Positions 1 through 7,900 of a stretch of DNA of 17,196 nt are shown here, piece by piece. Made by a program: the position numbers and the translations under genes. Origin of the DNA: an uncultured Collinsella sp. Lineage in GTDB: Bacteria; Actinomycetota; Coriobacteriia; Coriobacteriales; Coriobacteriaceae. The stretch covers positions 1 to 17,196 of the forward strand of contig CAADUO010000008.1 in NCBI GenBank assembly GCA_900752215.1, given 5' to 3'. Position 1 is the stretch's first letter; each line of letters opens with the position of its first letter. Below the pieces are notes generated by a model. It ran no database searches and was not told where the DNA came from. It was given only the letters and a program-made list of their open reading frames with translations.

Positions 1-4
1 GAGC

Positions 5-118
5 GGGCCGCATTTGAGGCAAGGTGACGTGAAACGAAAGGGCGCTGACCTTCTGGTCGCGCCCTTGAAGTTGAACGTCAGATTGTCCAAATGCGGCCCT
101 CGCAGCGTCGAGCCGTTA
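5..118. repeat. Structured intergenic repeat, copy 1
   Basis: A ~107-bp element whose second copy is at 4804-4909. A perfect 12-bp outer inverted repeat pairs 5-16 (GGGCCGCATTTG) with 88-99. Inside it TGACGT (25-30) pairs with ACGTCA (75-80). A central hairpin pairs 38-50 with 55-66, with a single bulged T and a TTCT loop. Conserved with copy 2 are the left arm ATTTG-GGCAAGGTG and the right arm CAGATTG-CCAAATG plus GCAGCGTCGA-CCGTTA. The middle differs in sequence but still folds. It lies 3' of the minus-strand SIS gene, so it could be a 3'-UTR RNA structure, an extragenic palindrome or a small non-autonomous element. Confidence 0.75.
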
Positions 119-141
119 CGCGGTTTGGTAAAACCGCGTAA
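116..141 (-). terminator. Hairpin 3' of the SIS-domain gene
   Basis: A perfect 11-bp stem pairs 116-126 (TTACGCGGTTT) with 131-141 around a GGTA loop, ending 3 nt past the stop codon of the SIS gene. No U-tract follows on the minus strand, so it is terminator-like or an mRNA 3'-end stabiliser rather than a textbook intrinsic terminator. Copy 1 of the structured repeat follows directly. Confidence 0.55.
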
Positions 142-144
142 CTC

Positions 145-1137
145 TTAGTAGTCCAGCTTCCACATGTAGCGGCGCGTCATGTAGTCCTTGTGGGTGACGG
201 CAGAGAGCGCACGCATGTACACGTTGTTGAGGATCGGGGCAAAGATCAGGTGATTGAAGTACTCGCTCACGCTGTCCTTGATGTCGTTGAGGCCGAGCTC
301 CTTGGCGTCGAGCTGGTAGACGCGCTCGCCACCGTACTGATTGACGAAGCGGATGCCGCGCTCGTCGTTGCAGCGGCTGCGGCCGACGCTGATGAGCTGG
401 AACAGCGAGGTGCGCTTGTCCAGAATCTCGAAGGGGCCGTGGAAGAAGTCGCAGGTGTTGATGGTGCAGGAATCGATCTGCAGCATCTCCTGCACGTTGC
501 AGATGCTAAAGACGTAGGCGGCACCAAAGAGCGGGCCCTGGGCCATCACGTTGATGCAGGGCTTGTCGGCGTTCTGCTCGGCCCACTTGGCAGCGAGCGG
601 ACGGGTGTACTCGACGGCCTTGCGATAGATGGGGTCGACCAAGTCGAACGCGGCCATAGCGGTCTCGTACTCGGCATAGCCCTCGGTCTGCTGCGTGAGC
701 TCCATGGCGATCATGGTCACGACGGCGGAGTTGGTACGGCCCATGCAGGACTCGTCGACGGCCAAGCTGTCATACTGAATCTTGTAGTCGCAGACCTCGG
801 TGAGGCCGGACTCGTCAACATAGATGGCGATGGTGCTGGCGCCGTGGTCCTTGGCGACCTGGGCGGCGACGATGGTCTCCTTGGTGCCGCGCATGGACAC
901 GACGACGGCCAGGGTGTTCTCGTTAACGTAGGCAGGAGTTGCGTGCACGAACTCATTGCTGGTGTAGCTGGAGCTCACGACCTGCGTGGCCTCGTGCTCC
1001 ATAAAGTACTGGGCAGGATAGTTGCCGCCGTTGGATCCGCCAGCGCCAATCCACACGACACGCTTGATGCCGCCCTTGTCTGCCTTGTCGGCCAAAACCT
1101 GGGAGACGACGTCCTTAACCTGTTCCTGAGTAGTCAT
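145..1137 (-). CDS. SIS-domain phosphosugar isomerase/deglycase (FrlB-like)
   Basis: A 330-residue cytosolic protein of the sugar isomerase (SIS) superfamily, which binds and isomerises or deglycates phosphorylated sugars and amino-sugar adducts. Visible motifs are an N-terminal nucleotide-fold strand followed by GAGGSNGG (residues 31-38), the phosphosugar-contact segment SMRGTKET (81-88), HGPFEILD (233-240) in the second SIS domain, and a C-terminal aromatic tail ending RRYMWKLDY. HGPxEI and the tyrosine-rich end resemble fructoselysine-6-phosphate deglycase FrlB and AgaS-type proteins. The ATG at 1137 is preceded by an AAAGG ribosome binding site. The gene is divergent from a GntR/UTRA regulator, as is usual for sugar-amine catabolic genes, but no kinase or transporter is visible in the window. 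The SIS fold is secure; the substrate is inference. Confidence 0.85.
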   Translation of the reverse strand: MTTQEQVKDVVSQVLADKADKGGIKRVVWIGAGGSNGGNYPAQYFMEHEATQVVSSSYTSNEFVHATPAYVNENTLAVVVSMRGTKETIVAAQVAKDHGASTIAIYVDESGLTEVCDYKIQYDSLAVDESCMGRTNSAVVTMIAMELTQQTEGYAEYETAMAAFDLVDPIYRKAVEYTRPLAAKWAEQNADKPCINVMAQGPLFGAAYVFSICNVQEMLQIDSCTINTCDFFHGPFEILDKRTSLFQLISVGRSRCNDERGIRFVNQYGGERVYQLDAKELGLNDIKDSVSEYFNHLIFAPILNNVYMRALSAVTHKDYMTRRYMWKLDY

Positions 1138-1175
1138 CGTGCATCAGCCTTTCTTCTCGTTTGATGCTCTCGATG

Positions 1176-1222
1176 GCATACAAGTTACATACATGTTTTG
1201 GTTATGTCGACTAGTTGTATGC
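1176..1222. promoter_or_regulatory. Candidate operator, inverted GCATACAA pair
   Basis: GCATACAA (1176-1183) is matched by its exact reverse complement TTGTATGC (1215-1222), 31 bp apart, in the divergent region between the SIS and GntR genes. The first arm continues as GCATACAAGTT, resembling the CATACAGGTT repeats at 1316-1336. This is a plausible binding region for the adjacent GntR protein, close to the SIS gene start. No binding evidence exists; assigned by symmetry and position. Confidence 0.4.
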
Positions 1223-1285
1223 TATATTTGTCTTAGAAAATTTGCTGATACGGTTTTCGATAACTTGCTAACGGCGGTTTTGTTG

Positions 1286-1313
1286 TTGTATTGAATACAT
1301 GCTTGATTAGATA
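1286..1313 (+). promoter_or_regulatory. Candidate gntR promoter with embedded operator palindrome
   Basis: A possible -35 TTGTAT (1286-1291) and -10 TAGATA (1308-1313) are 16 bp apart. The perfect odd palindrome TGTATT-G-AATACA (1287-1299) overlaps the -35 position. HutC-type GntR regulators usually bind short TA-rich palindromes, so autorepression is plausible. The promoter assignment is weak; the palindrome itself is exact. Confidence 0.35.
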
Positions 1314-1315
1314 CG

Positions 1316-1336
1316 CATACAGGTTAGATACAGGTT
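1316..1336 (+). repeat. Tandem ATACAGGTT repeats before gntR
   Basis: ATACAGGTT occurs at 1317-1325 and again at 1328-1336, a spacing of 11 bp or about one helical turn. The second copy ends 6 nt before the GntR start codon. Same-face spacing suggests protein binding. AGGTT may also serve as a weak ribosome binding site for the regulator. Confidence 0.4.
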
Positions 1337-1342
1337 GATCGC

Positions 1343-2065
1343 ATGAACGCTTCATCTAAAAAGAGACTGACCCAATACGAGCGCTTGGCGGGCATGCTGC
1401 GCGACCGCATCGCCTCCGGCACCTACGCGCGCGGAGACAAGCTGCCGTCCGAGATGGAACTCATGGACGAATCGGGGCTGTCGCGCAGCACCGTACGCCA
1501 CGCCCTTAAGGTGCTCGTTGATGAGGGCCTGGTGCGCACCGAGCGCGGGCGTGGCGCCTTTGTGGCCGACACGCCGGCGCTCCACGAGAACAACCTGGTG
1601 TTTTCGAGCTACACGACACAGGTCCAGGGCCAGGGTATGAAGCCCACCACGCGCACGGTGGACTCGGGCTTTGCCAAGGCCGCGGGCAATGCGGCCAAGT
1701 TCTTCGATGTCGCCGTGGGCAGCAAGCTCGTCAAACTTGTCCGACTGCGTTATCTGGACGATGCGCCGCTGTGCCTGGAGACCACCTATCTACCACCGAG
1801 CTTTGAAGCACTCATCGATCGCGATATCAACGGTTCGCTCTACGCCACGCTGCGCCAGGAATTCCATCGCGCGCCGGCACAGGGGCACAAGACCTTTGAG
1901 GTGTGCTATGCCTCGCAAAACGAGGCGTTTTTGCTCAACGTTGAGCGCGGGCAGGCGCTGATCCTGATCACCGACTACGTCTACGACACCGACGGCCGAC
2001 CGCTCCATGTCTCCAAGCGCATCCAGCGCACCGACCGTGCCAAATACACCGAGCCCATCGGCTAA
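1343..2065 (+). CDS. GntR family regulator, HutC subfamily (UTRA domain)
   Basis: A 240-residue transcription factor. An N-terminal winged helix-turn-helix (about residues 9-77) carries the family signature GDKLPSEMEL, then SRSTVRHALKVLVDEG and a GRGAFV wing. The rest (about 85-236) fits a UTRA ligand-binding domain, which senses small metabolites, often phosphorylated sugars. It is the only plus-strand protein gene here and is divergent from the SIS gene across 205 bp holding several inverted and direct repeats. It probably represses itself and the SIS gene and is released by the SIS enzyme's substrate; that pairing is inference from position. The start ATG has only a weak AGGTT ribosome binding site. 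It converges with the GNAT gene 21 bp downstream. Confidence 0.9.
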   Translation: MNASSKKRLTQYERLAGMLRDRIASGTYARGDKLPSEMELMDESGLSRSTVRHALKVLVDEGLVRTERGRGAFVADTPALHENNLVFSSYTTQVQGQGMKPTTRTVDSGFAKAAGNAAKFFDVAVGSKLVKLVRLRYLDDAPLCLETTYLPPSFEALIDRDINGSLYATLRQEFHRAPAQGHKTFEVCYASQNEAFLLNVERGQALILITDYVYDTDGRPLHVSKRIQRTDRAKYTEPIG

Positions 2066-2071
2066 CCTGCC

Positions 2072-2101
2072 AAAATAAACCTGCCCCTAAATGGTAGGTT
2101 T
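2072..2101 (-). terminator. Terminator between convergent GNAT and gntR genes
   Basis: AAACCT (2077-2082) pairs with AGGTTT (2096-2101) around a 13-nt loop that contains the GNAT stop codon. On the minus strand the stem runs into ATTTTGG, giving a short U-rich tail, so it most likely ends the GNAT transcript. The stem is short and AT-rich, so the terminator is weak. Confidence 0.4.
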
Positions 2102-2677
2102 GGGGAGGTCGGGGAACCAGATTGGTTTGGGTTGGTTGGGTGTGCGCTCGGCAAGGACCAGCTCCATCCAGCACATGTCGTACCAGCGGCCGAACTTTTG
2201 GGCGCAGCGGTCGAAGGCACCCACCAGGCGATACCCCATATGGGCATGGAAATCCTGACTGTTATGCGTCAGATACTCGTCGTCCTTGTCGTGCGGCACG
2301 GCGATGAGCGCGCACATGTTGGTGATGCCCATCGCAATCAGGCATTGCTTGAGCGCGTCGTGCAGCATACGACCCAGCCCGCCGTGGCGCACATCGCGCG
2401 CCAGGTAGATCGATGTCTCGACCGACCAGTCGTATGCCTCGCGGCTGTTGAGCGGACTCACATAGGCATAACCTACCGGACGCCCGTCCAGCTCCATCAC
2501 CAGATACGGATAGCGCTTGAGCGTACGCTCGATGCGCCCGGCGAACTCCTCAACGCTCGGCACCTCGTATTCGCAGGTAATCGCCGTCTGGCGCACATAC
2601 GGCTCATAGATGGCAAGCAACGCCGGCGCATCATCGGGCGTCGCCAGACGAATCGTCGGCTCGAACATCTCGGTCAT
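2087..2677 (-). CDS. GNAT family N-acetyltransferase (PAT/MnaT-like)
   Basis: A 196-residue acetyl-CoA-dependent N-acetyltransferase. The acetyl-CoA pyrophosphate loop is RHGGLGRML (about residues 97-105). Segments YDWSVETSIYL before it and FGRWYDMCWMEL near the end match the phosphinothricin/methionine-derivative acetyltransferase branch (PAT, MnaT/YncA), which acetylates small amino-acid analogues. The exact substrate cannot be told. The ATG at 2677 is chosen over an upstream in-frame start because GGGAGAAGGG sits just before it; the longer form would also run through the preceding terminator. A proline-rich tail (about 180-196) goes beyond the fold. The gene begins only 17 nt after the U-tract of the aldolase terminator, so its own promoter would overlap that terminator, or it is read by read-through. 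Confidence 0.85.
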   Translation of the reverse strand: MTEMFEPTIRLATPDDAPALLAIYEPYVRQTAITCEYEVPSVEEFAGRIERTLKRYPYLVMELDGRPVGYAYVSPLNSREAYDWSVETSIYLARDVRHGGLGRMLHDALKQCLIAMGITNMCALIAVPHDKDDEYLTHNSQDFHAHMGYRLVGAFDRCAQKFGRWYDMCWMELVLAERTPNQPKPIWFPDLPKPTI

Positions 2678-2693
2678 ACAACCCTTCTCCCTC

Positions 2694-2737
2694 AAAAACA
2701 AAGGCCGCCTTGCGCCAAACCCAAGCGCAAGGCGGCC
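2694..2737 (-). terminator. Strong intrinsic terminator of the threonine aldolase gene
   Basis: A perfect 13-bp GC-rich stem pairs 2703-2715 (GGCCGCCTTGCGC) with 2725-2737 around a 9-nt loop. On the minus strand it is followed by TTTGTTTTT (2694-2702). It ends the aldolase transcript 18 nt after its stop codon and lies only 17 nt before the GNAT start. Confidence 0.9.
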
Positions 2738-2755
2738 CCTCGTCATTACATCAGG

Positions 2756-3781
2756 CTACAGGACAGCCGCCAACGCGTCGATATCCTCCTGCGTCGTGGC
2801 CCAGCTAGTGCAAAAGCGCACCACCGTGTGGGTCTCGTCGTACTTTTCCCAGTACTCGATCGAGGCGTGCTCGCGAATGCGCGCCATGTCCTCGTTGGGC
2901 AGAATCACAAACTGCTGGTTTGTGGGCGTCTCCAAAAAGAACTGGTAGCCGCGCTCGTGCAGCACACGACGCAGCGCCTGAGCCGTCTCGATCGCCTGTC
3001 GACCAATCTCAAAATACAAGCCATCGGTAAAGAGCGCCTCAAACTGCACGCCCGTCAGGCGGCCCTTGGCCAACAGCGCGCCGTGCTGCTTAATGCGCGG
3101 AATGGGATGTGCCGGAGCGTGCATGCCGCAGAACACCACAGCCTCGCCGCAGAGCGCGCCGCACTTGGTGCCGCCGATGTAGAACACGTCGCACAGCTGC
3201 GCCAGCTCGGGCAGGGTAATGTCGCACTCATCGGCCGCCAGTGCATAGGCCAGGCGGGCGCCATCCACAAACAGCGGAATCTCGCGCTTCTGGCACACCG
3301 CGTAAATCGCCGTGAGCTCGGCCTTGGAGTACAGCGTGCCGTACTCAGTCGATAGGCTCACGTACACGGCGCCCGGGAACACCGTGTGCTCGTAGCTCTC
3401 GTTTTCGTAGAACACCTGGATATAGTTCTCGAGGTCCTCGGCGTGCATCTTGCCCTCGTAGCCGGGGATGGTGAGCACCTTGTGGCCGCCAAACTCAATG
3501 GCGCCCGCCTCGTGGCAGGCGACGTGGCCGGTCTCGGCAGCAACGACGCCCTCGTACGGCGCGAGCAGCATGTCGATCACCGTGGCGTTAGCCTGCGTGC
3601 CGCCCACCAGGAAAAACACGTCGGCGTCAGGCGCCTGACAGGCCTCGCGAATAAGCTGCTTGGCACGCTCGGTATGTGCATCGGTACCGTAGCCGGGCTG
3701 CGGCTCCATATTGGTGTCGACGAGCGCCTGCAGCACCGCCGGGTGTGCGCCGTGGGAATAATCGTTGTTGAACGCGAGCAT
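2756..3781 (-). CDS. ltaE: Low-specificity L-threonine aldolase family (PLP enzyme)
   Basis: A 341-residue fold-type I PLP enzyme related to threonine aldolase, which splits L-threonine or L-allo-threonine to glycine and acetaldehyde in the cytosol. Visible are the N-terminal FNNDYSHGAHP, YGTD (31-34), the cofactor-phosphate loop GGTQANA (60-66), FVDGARLAYA with the PLP-nitrogen aspartate D173, and YIGGTKCGA with the Schiff-base lysine K206. Length is normal for the family (about 340). The start ATG has an AGAGGA ribosome binding site 7 nt upstream. It follows the PAP2 gene by 46 bp on the same strand and ends in a strong terminator. The family also contains beta-eliminating and phenylserine aldolases, so substrate preference is less certain than class. 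Confidence 0.9.
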   Translation of the reverse strand: MLAFNNDYSHGAHPAVLQALVDTNMEPQPGYGTDAHTERAKQLIREACQAPDADVFFLVGGTQANATVIDMLLAPYEGVVAAETGHVACHEAGAIEFGGHKVLTIPGYEGKMHAEDLENYIQVFYENESYEHTVFPGAVYVSLSTEYGTLYSKAELTAIYAVCQKREIPLFVDGARLAYALAADECDITLPELAQLCDVFYIGGTKCGALCGEAVVFCGMHAPAHPIPRIKQHGALLAKGRLTGVQFEALFTDGLYFEIGRQAIETAQALRRVLHERGYQFFLETPTNQQFVILPNEDMARIREHASIEYWEKYDETHTVVRFCTSWATTQEDIDALAAVL

Positions 3782-3827
3782 GGCAATCCTCTCTTACCGG
3801 GCGATCGGCCAGATGATTCAAACGGGG

Positions 3828-4691
3828 CTATTGTACGCCGTGCGGATAAGCAATGTGCGCGGCAAGGCACTCAAGCGCCAGCACCAGGGCAAAGCCGCAG
3901 CTCACGTCACTCAAAAAGTGCGCCCCGATCACGATACGGCCAAAGGCGACGAGCGCCGCGACCACAGCCGCCGTCCAAAAGACCACCCGGCGGCGCGACG
4001 GCTTTTCCTTAAAGGCCATCGCGGGAAGCCCGGCGAGCATAAGGCCGATCGCCGCATGCGCCGTGTGTCCGCTCGCAAACGACTTGAACCCGTCCTTGAT
4101 CACGCCGGCGGCGATATAGGTCCACTTGTCGGGATTGCCGATCACCCACCACGGCTGAAAATTGAGCCCCGGTGTGACCTCGATCACGCGCATGCGCGGG
4201 CGCGACCACAACGGCTTGACGATCACGTTGAGGATGATGGCCTGAGCGACCCACACGGCAAGCACCATCAACGCCCAGCGCGTGAGCTCGTCGGGCTCGG
4301 TCGTGCGCGTGAGGCGATAGACGATAAGGTTGGCGGCGATGACCAGCACAAACGTCAGCACCAGCTGAACGGCAATGAGTTTACCGCCAACCCGCAGGGA
4401 CGAAACGACCTCGTAGCCGGCCAGGCCAACGTTGACGAGGATGCCGAGCACGGCGAACCATTTGCTCCCTCTGGAATCGGAACGTGCCGAGCGCACGAGC
4501 ATAACGCCTGCGACGCTCGCCGTCAGCTCAAACGGCAGCTCGCCGGCGGCCTCGATAAAGCGGCCGTACATGCTGCCGATATTGAACAGCGCGCTCGAGA
4601 TCTGATAATCGAAGAAGCTGCCCACGCCCAGACAAAGGCACAGGACAACCGCGATAATGGCGGCATCTTTCTTATGGATGTATCCGAACAT
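3828..4691 (-). CDS. PAP2-family membrane phosphatase
   Basis: A 287-residue integral membrane protein of the type 2 phosphatidic acid phosphatase family. The three acid phosphatase motifs are present in degenerate order: K159-x4-R164-P165 in KPLWSRPRMR, S207-G208-H209 in SFASGHTAHA, and R252-x5-H258-x3-D262 in GRIVIGAHFLSD. The motif 1 spacing is short (K-x4-RP instead of K-x6-RP), and motif 2 lacks the usual proline. About six hydrophobic helices are seen, the first at residues 9-25. Such enzymes dephosphorylate lipid phosphates or undecaprenyl pyrophosphate on the outer face of the membrane; the substrate is unknown. The ATG at 4691 is chosen for its AAAGGAAAGC ribosome binding site; an in-frame upstream start lacks one. 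It is probably co-transcribed with the aldolase. Confidence 0.85.
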   Translation of the reverse strand: MFGYIHKKDAAIIAVVLCLCLGVGSFFDYQISSALFNIGSMYGRFIEAAGELPFELTASVAGVMLVRSARSDSRGSKWFAVLGILVNVGLAGYEVVSSLRVGGKLIAVQLVLTFVLVIAANLIVYRLTRTTEPDELTRWALMVLAVWVAQAIILNVIVKPLWSRPRMRVIEVTPGLNFQPWWVIGNPDKWTYIAAGVIKDGFKSFASGHTAHAAIGLMLAGLPAMAFKEKPSRRRVVFWTAAVVAALVAFGRIVIGAHFLSDVSCGFALVLALECLAAHIAYPHGVQ

Positions 4692-4798
4692 GCTTTCCTT
4701 TCGGTCGGGCGAAGGGCGGTCAACCTGCAATGTGGGTGAGACGAAGATGGCTTTATCCCGTAAATACCCTTACAGGTTGAGCATAAGTAAGCGAAAAC

Positions 4799-4909
4799 GT
4801 TCCATTTGTGGCAAGGTGGCCCGAAGGAGGAGGGAAGCGTACTTGCGTACGCGACCGACGAGTGAGGGTCAGATTGCCCAAATGGGGCGTTTGCAGCGTC
4901 GACCCGTTA
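4799..4909. repeat. Structured intergenic repeat, copy 2
   Basis: This is the second copy of the element at 5-118, with nearly the same length over the aligned part (4804-4909 against 12-118). CCATTTG (4802-4808) pairs with CAAATGG (4879-4885). The central hairpin GCGTAC-TTGC-GTACGC is at 4837-4852. The right arm, including GCAGCGTCGACCCGTTA, runs into the stop codon of mfd (4907-4909). Position and orientation relative to the upstream minus-strand gene match copy 1. The middle differs from copy 1 but keeps a hairpin with a four-base loop starting TT. Confidence 0.75.
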
Positions 4910-7900
4910 GTCGTCGTCGCTGGCACCCAACTGCTGCAGCAGCATGAGCGCCGCGGCCACGGGGCCGGTGCCGTCGTTGGCGTCGAGGCCGCGACCCAGG
5001 CCGCTGCCCACACCGGCGCCTGCCTTGTAGGGCACCGACAGCTTGCGGCTCTTGGGGAAGTTCACCGCGCCATAGCGGGTCTTAAGCTCAAAGGCCACCT
5101 TCTTGGGCACGTCGACACCCAAAAACGTGATGCGGCCGCCGCTGAGCGTGACGCTCTCGAGCCCCAAGCGCTCGCCGCGGATACGAATACGCGCGCGGTT
5201 GAACAGGTTGAGTCCCGCCAACGGCAGCTCGCCATGCGCGGCCTCGGTCTCTTCCTGCACCTCGTCGATGCTCTCCAGGTCCTCGGCCGCTGCAAGCTTA
5301 CGGTACACGAGCACGCGCTGGTCCACCGCCGGCAGGTACTCCTCGGACAAGAAGTAGTCGGCCGGCAGGTTAATACCCACGCTCGCCGCCTCCACGCCGG
5401 CGTCGTCATCGCCGCGCGCCTCGGCCACGGCCTGGCCCAGCATCTGCGTAAACAGGTCAAAGCCCACGCTCGACAGGTTGCCGTGCTGCTCGGCTCCCAT
5501 AAGCGAGCCGGCGCCGCGAATCTCCAGGTCGCGCATGGCGATGCGCATGCCGCTGCCCAGGTCCTGAAACTCGGAAAGTGCGGTCAGGCGCGCCGTTGCC
5601 TCCTCGGTGAGCGGCAGCTCGCCCGGGAACATAAAGTACGCGTAGGCCTGCGTGGCAGAGCGGCCCACACGGCCCTTGAGCTGGTAGAGCTGTGCCAGGC
5701 CCAAGCGCTGCGAGTCCTCGATGATCAGCGTGTTGGCCGTTGCGTTGTCGATGCCGCTCTCCACGATGGTCGTGGCGATGAGCACGTCGATCTTCTTGGT
5801 CGCGAACTCGATCATCACGTCCTCGACCTCGCGCGGGCTCATCTTGCCGTGCGCCACACCCACGCGCGCCTCGGGCGCGGCCTCGTGCACGCGCGCCACG
5901 GCATCATCGATGGTCTTGACGCGGTTGGACACGTAATACACCTGACCGCCGCGGCCCACCTCCAGGCGAATTGCCGCACTCACCACGTCGGGGTCGTACT
6001 CCCCCACGTGCACGATCACGGGACGACGCCCGGTCGGCGGTGTGGTGATCAGGCTCATGTCGCGCACGCCGCTCGTGGCCATCTGCATGGTTCGCGGAAT
6101 AGGCGTTGCCGAAAGCGTAAGCACGTCGATTTGCTCGCGCAGGTTCTTGAGCTGCTCCTTGTGCTGCACGCCAAAGCGCTGCTCCTCGTCGATGATCACC
6201 ATGCCCAGGTTCTTGGGGTTCACGTCGGCAGAAAGCAAGCGGTGCGTGCCGATGAGCACATCAATCGTGCCCTCGGCAAACGCCTTGAGCGCGCGCTTCT
6301 GCTGCGCCGGGGTGCGGAAGCGGCTGAGCACTTCGACCTCCAGGCCAAACGGAGCAAAGCGCTCAAAGAACGTCTCGTAGTGCTGCTGGGCCAGAATGGT
6401 CGTGGGGCAGAGCACCATGACTTGGCGGCCGGAGTCCACGCACTTAAACGCCGCGCGCAGGGCAACCTCGGTCTTGCCGAAGCCCACGTCGCCGCACAGC
6501 AGGCGGTCCATGGGCTTGGGCGCCTCCATGTCGGCCTTGATGTCGGCGATAGCCTCCAGCTGGTCGCGCGTCTCGTCGTAGGGGAAGCTCTCCTCCATCT
6601 CGATCTGCTCGGGCGTATCGGGCGGACAGGCGATACCGGTAATCGACGAGCGGCGCGTATACAGGTCGACCAGGTCAAACGCCAGCTTTTTGGCGTTCTT
6701 GCGTGCCTTGTTGGTGGCACGCGTCCAGTCGGCGGTATTGAGCCTGGTCAGGCGCGGCTTGTCGCCGTCGGGGCCAACATAGCGTGTGATGCGGTCGACC
6801 TGCTCGAGCGGCACGTAGAGCTTGTCGCCGTCGGCATATTCCAGCAAAAAGTAGTCGCGCTCCTTGCCGCCCACTTCCTGGCGCGCGATCTCGCTAAAGA
6901 GCGCGATGCCGTGGGTAGCGTGCACCACGTAGTCGCCCGGCTTAAACGGGAAGGTGATCTGCGTGATGTCAACCTTGCGGCGGCTGCGCGCGCGGTTGGC
7001 GTCCATGCGGGCGTTGAGGTCGGCGATCGAGAACACGGCCAGGTTGGCATCGGGCACCACCACGCCCTGCGGCAGAGCGGCATCGACAAAGGTCACGCGT
7101 CCGCGCGAGATGGTGGGCACGGCGGCGCCGGCGGCAGCCTGCGCGGCGCCCGTCTCGAGCGAGCGGGCGTTGAGCGCGTCGGCCTTACGCTCGCGAATGG
7201 AAGCATGGGCCTCCTGGCGTGCGGCACGGTCGGCGGAATCCGCCGCTGCCACGCGCACGCGGTCGCCGATAGCGCCGACATTTTCGGGTGCCGCGGTCAG
7301 CGATTCCTCAAAGGTAATGCCCTCGTCGCCAAAGGTGAGCTCCATCGACTCGCGCGCACCGCGGTCGGGGATGGCAAACACGCAGGCATAGCGCTTGCCC
7401 ACGACCTCCTGGATGCGCGTCATAAAACGGTTGTCCGAGCCTGCGATGGCCGGCTGTTCAATCTTGAGCTCGGCCGTAACCGCGCCGCCGGCACGGATGA
7501 GGCTCACATAGTTCAGGCGCTGCTGAGCACCAAAATCGAGCTGCTGAGCACGTACATACAGGCCATCCAGTCGGTCAATCCCCGCCTCGCCGGCACGGGC
7601 CTCGATATCCTCGTAGGCGCGCAGACAGTCGTCGAACAGCGAGCGCGGCTCGGACAGGACCACGAGCGCCTTGCCGCTCACGTGTGCCAGCGGGCTTACG
7701 GTCTGGCCGTACATCACCGGCAAAAAGCGGTCGAGCTCGGGCGTGACGATGCGTGCATCCACCATCTCGAGCAGCGCCGCCAGTTTGCTATCGTCCTGGC
7801 TGACGCGATAGAGCGCCACATGCATGTTGTGGACCGCCTCGTCGGTGAGCGCCAGCTCGCGGCACGGGAAGATCTCGATACTATCCTCGTTGCCGATGGT

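Noticed and set aside
190..1164. A 324-codon plus-strand frame antisense to the SIS gene
   Set aside because: Val/Gly/Asp/Leu-rich shadow of the SIS reading frame with no motif; the minus-strand protein shows clear SIS motifs.
2132..3355. A 407-codon plus-strand frame across GNAT and aldolase
   Set aside because: It spans two well-supported minus-strand genes and a strong terminator, and has no family resemblance.
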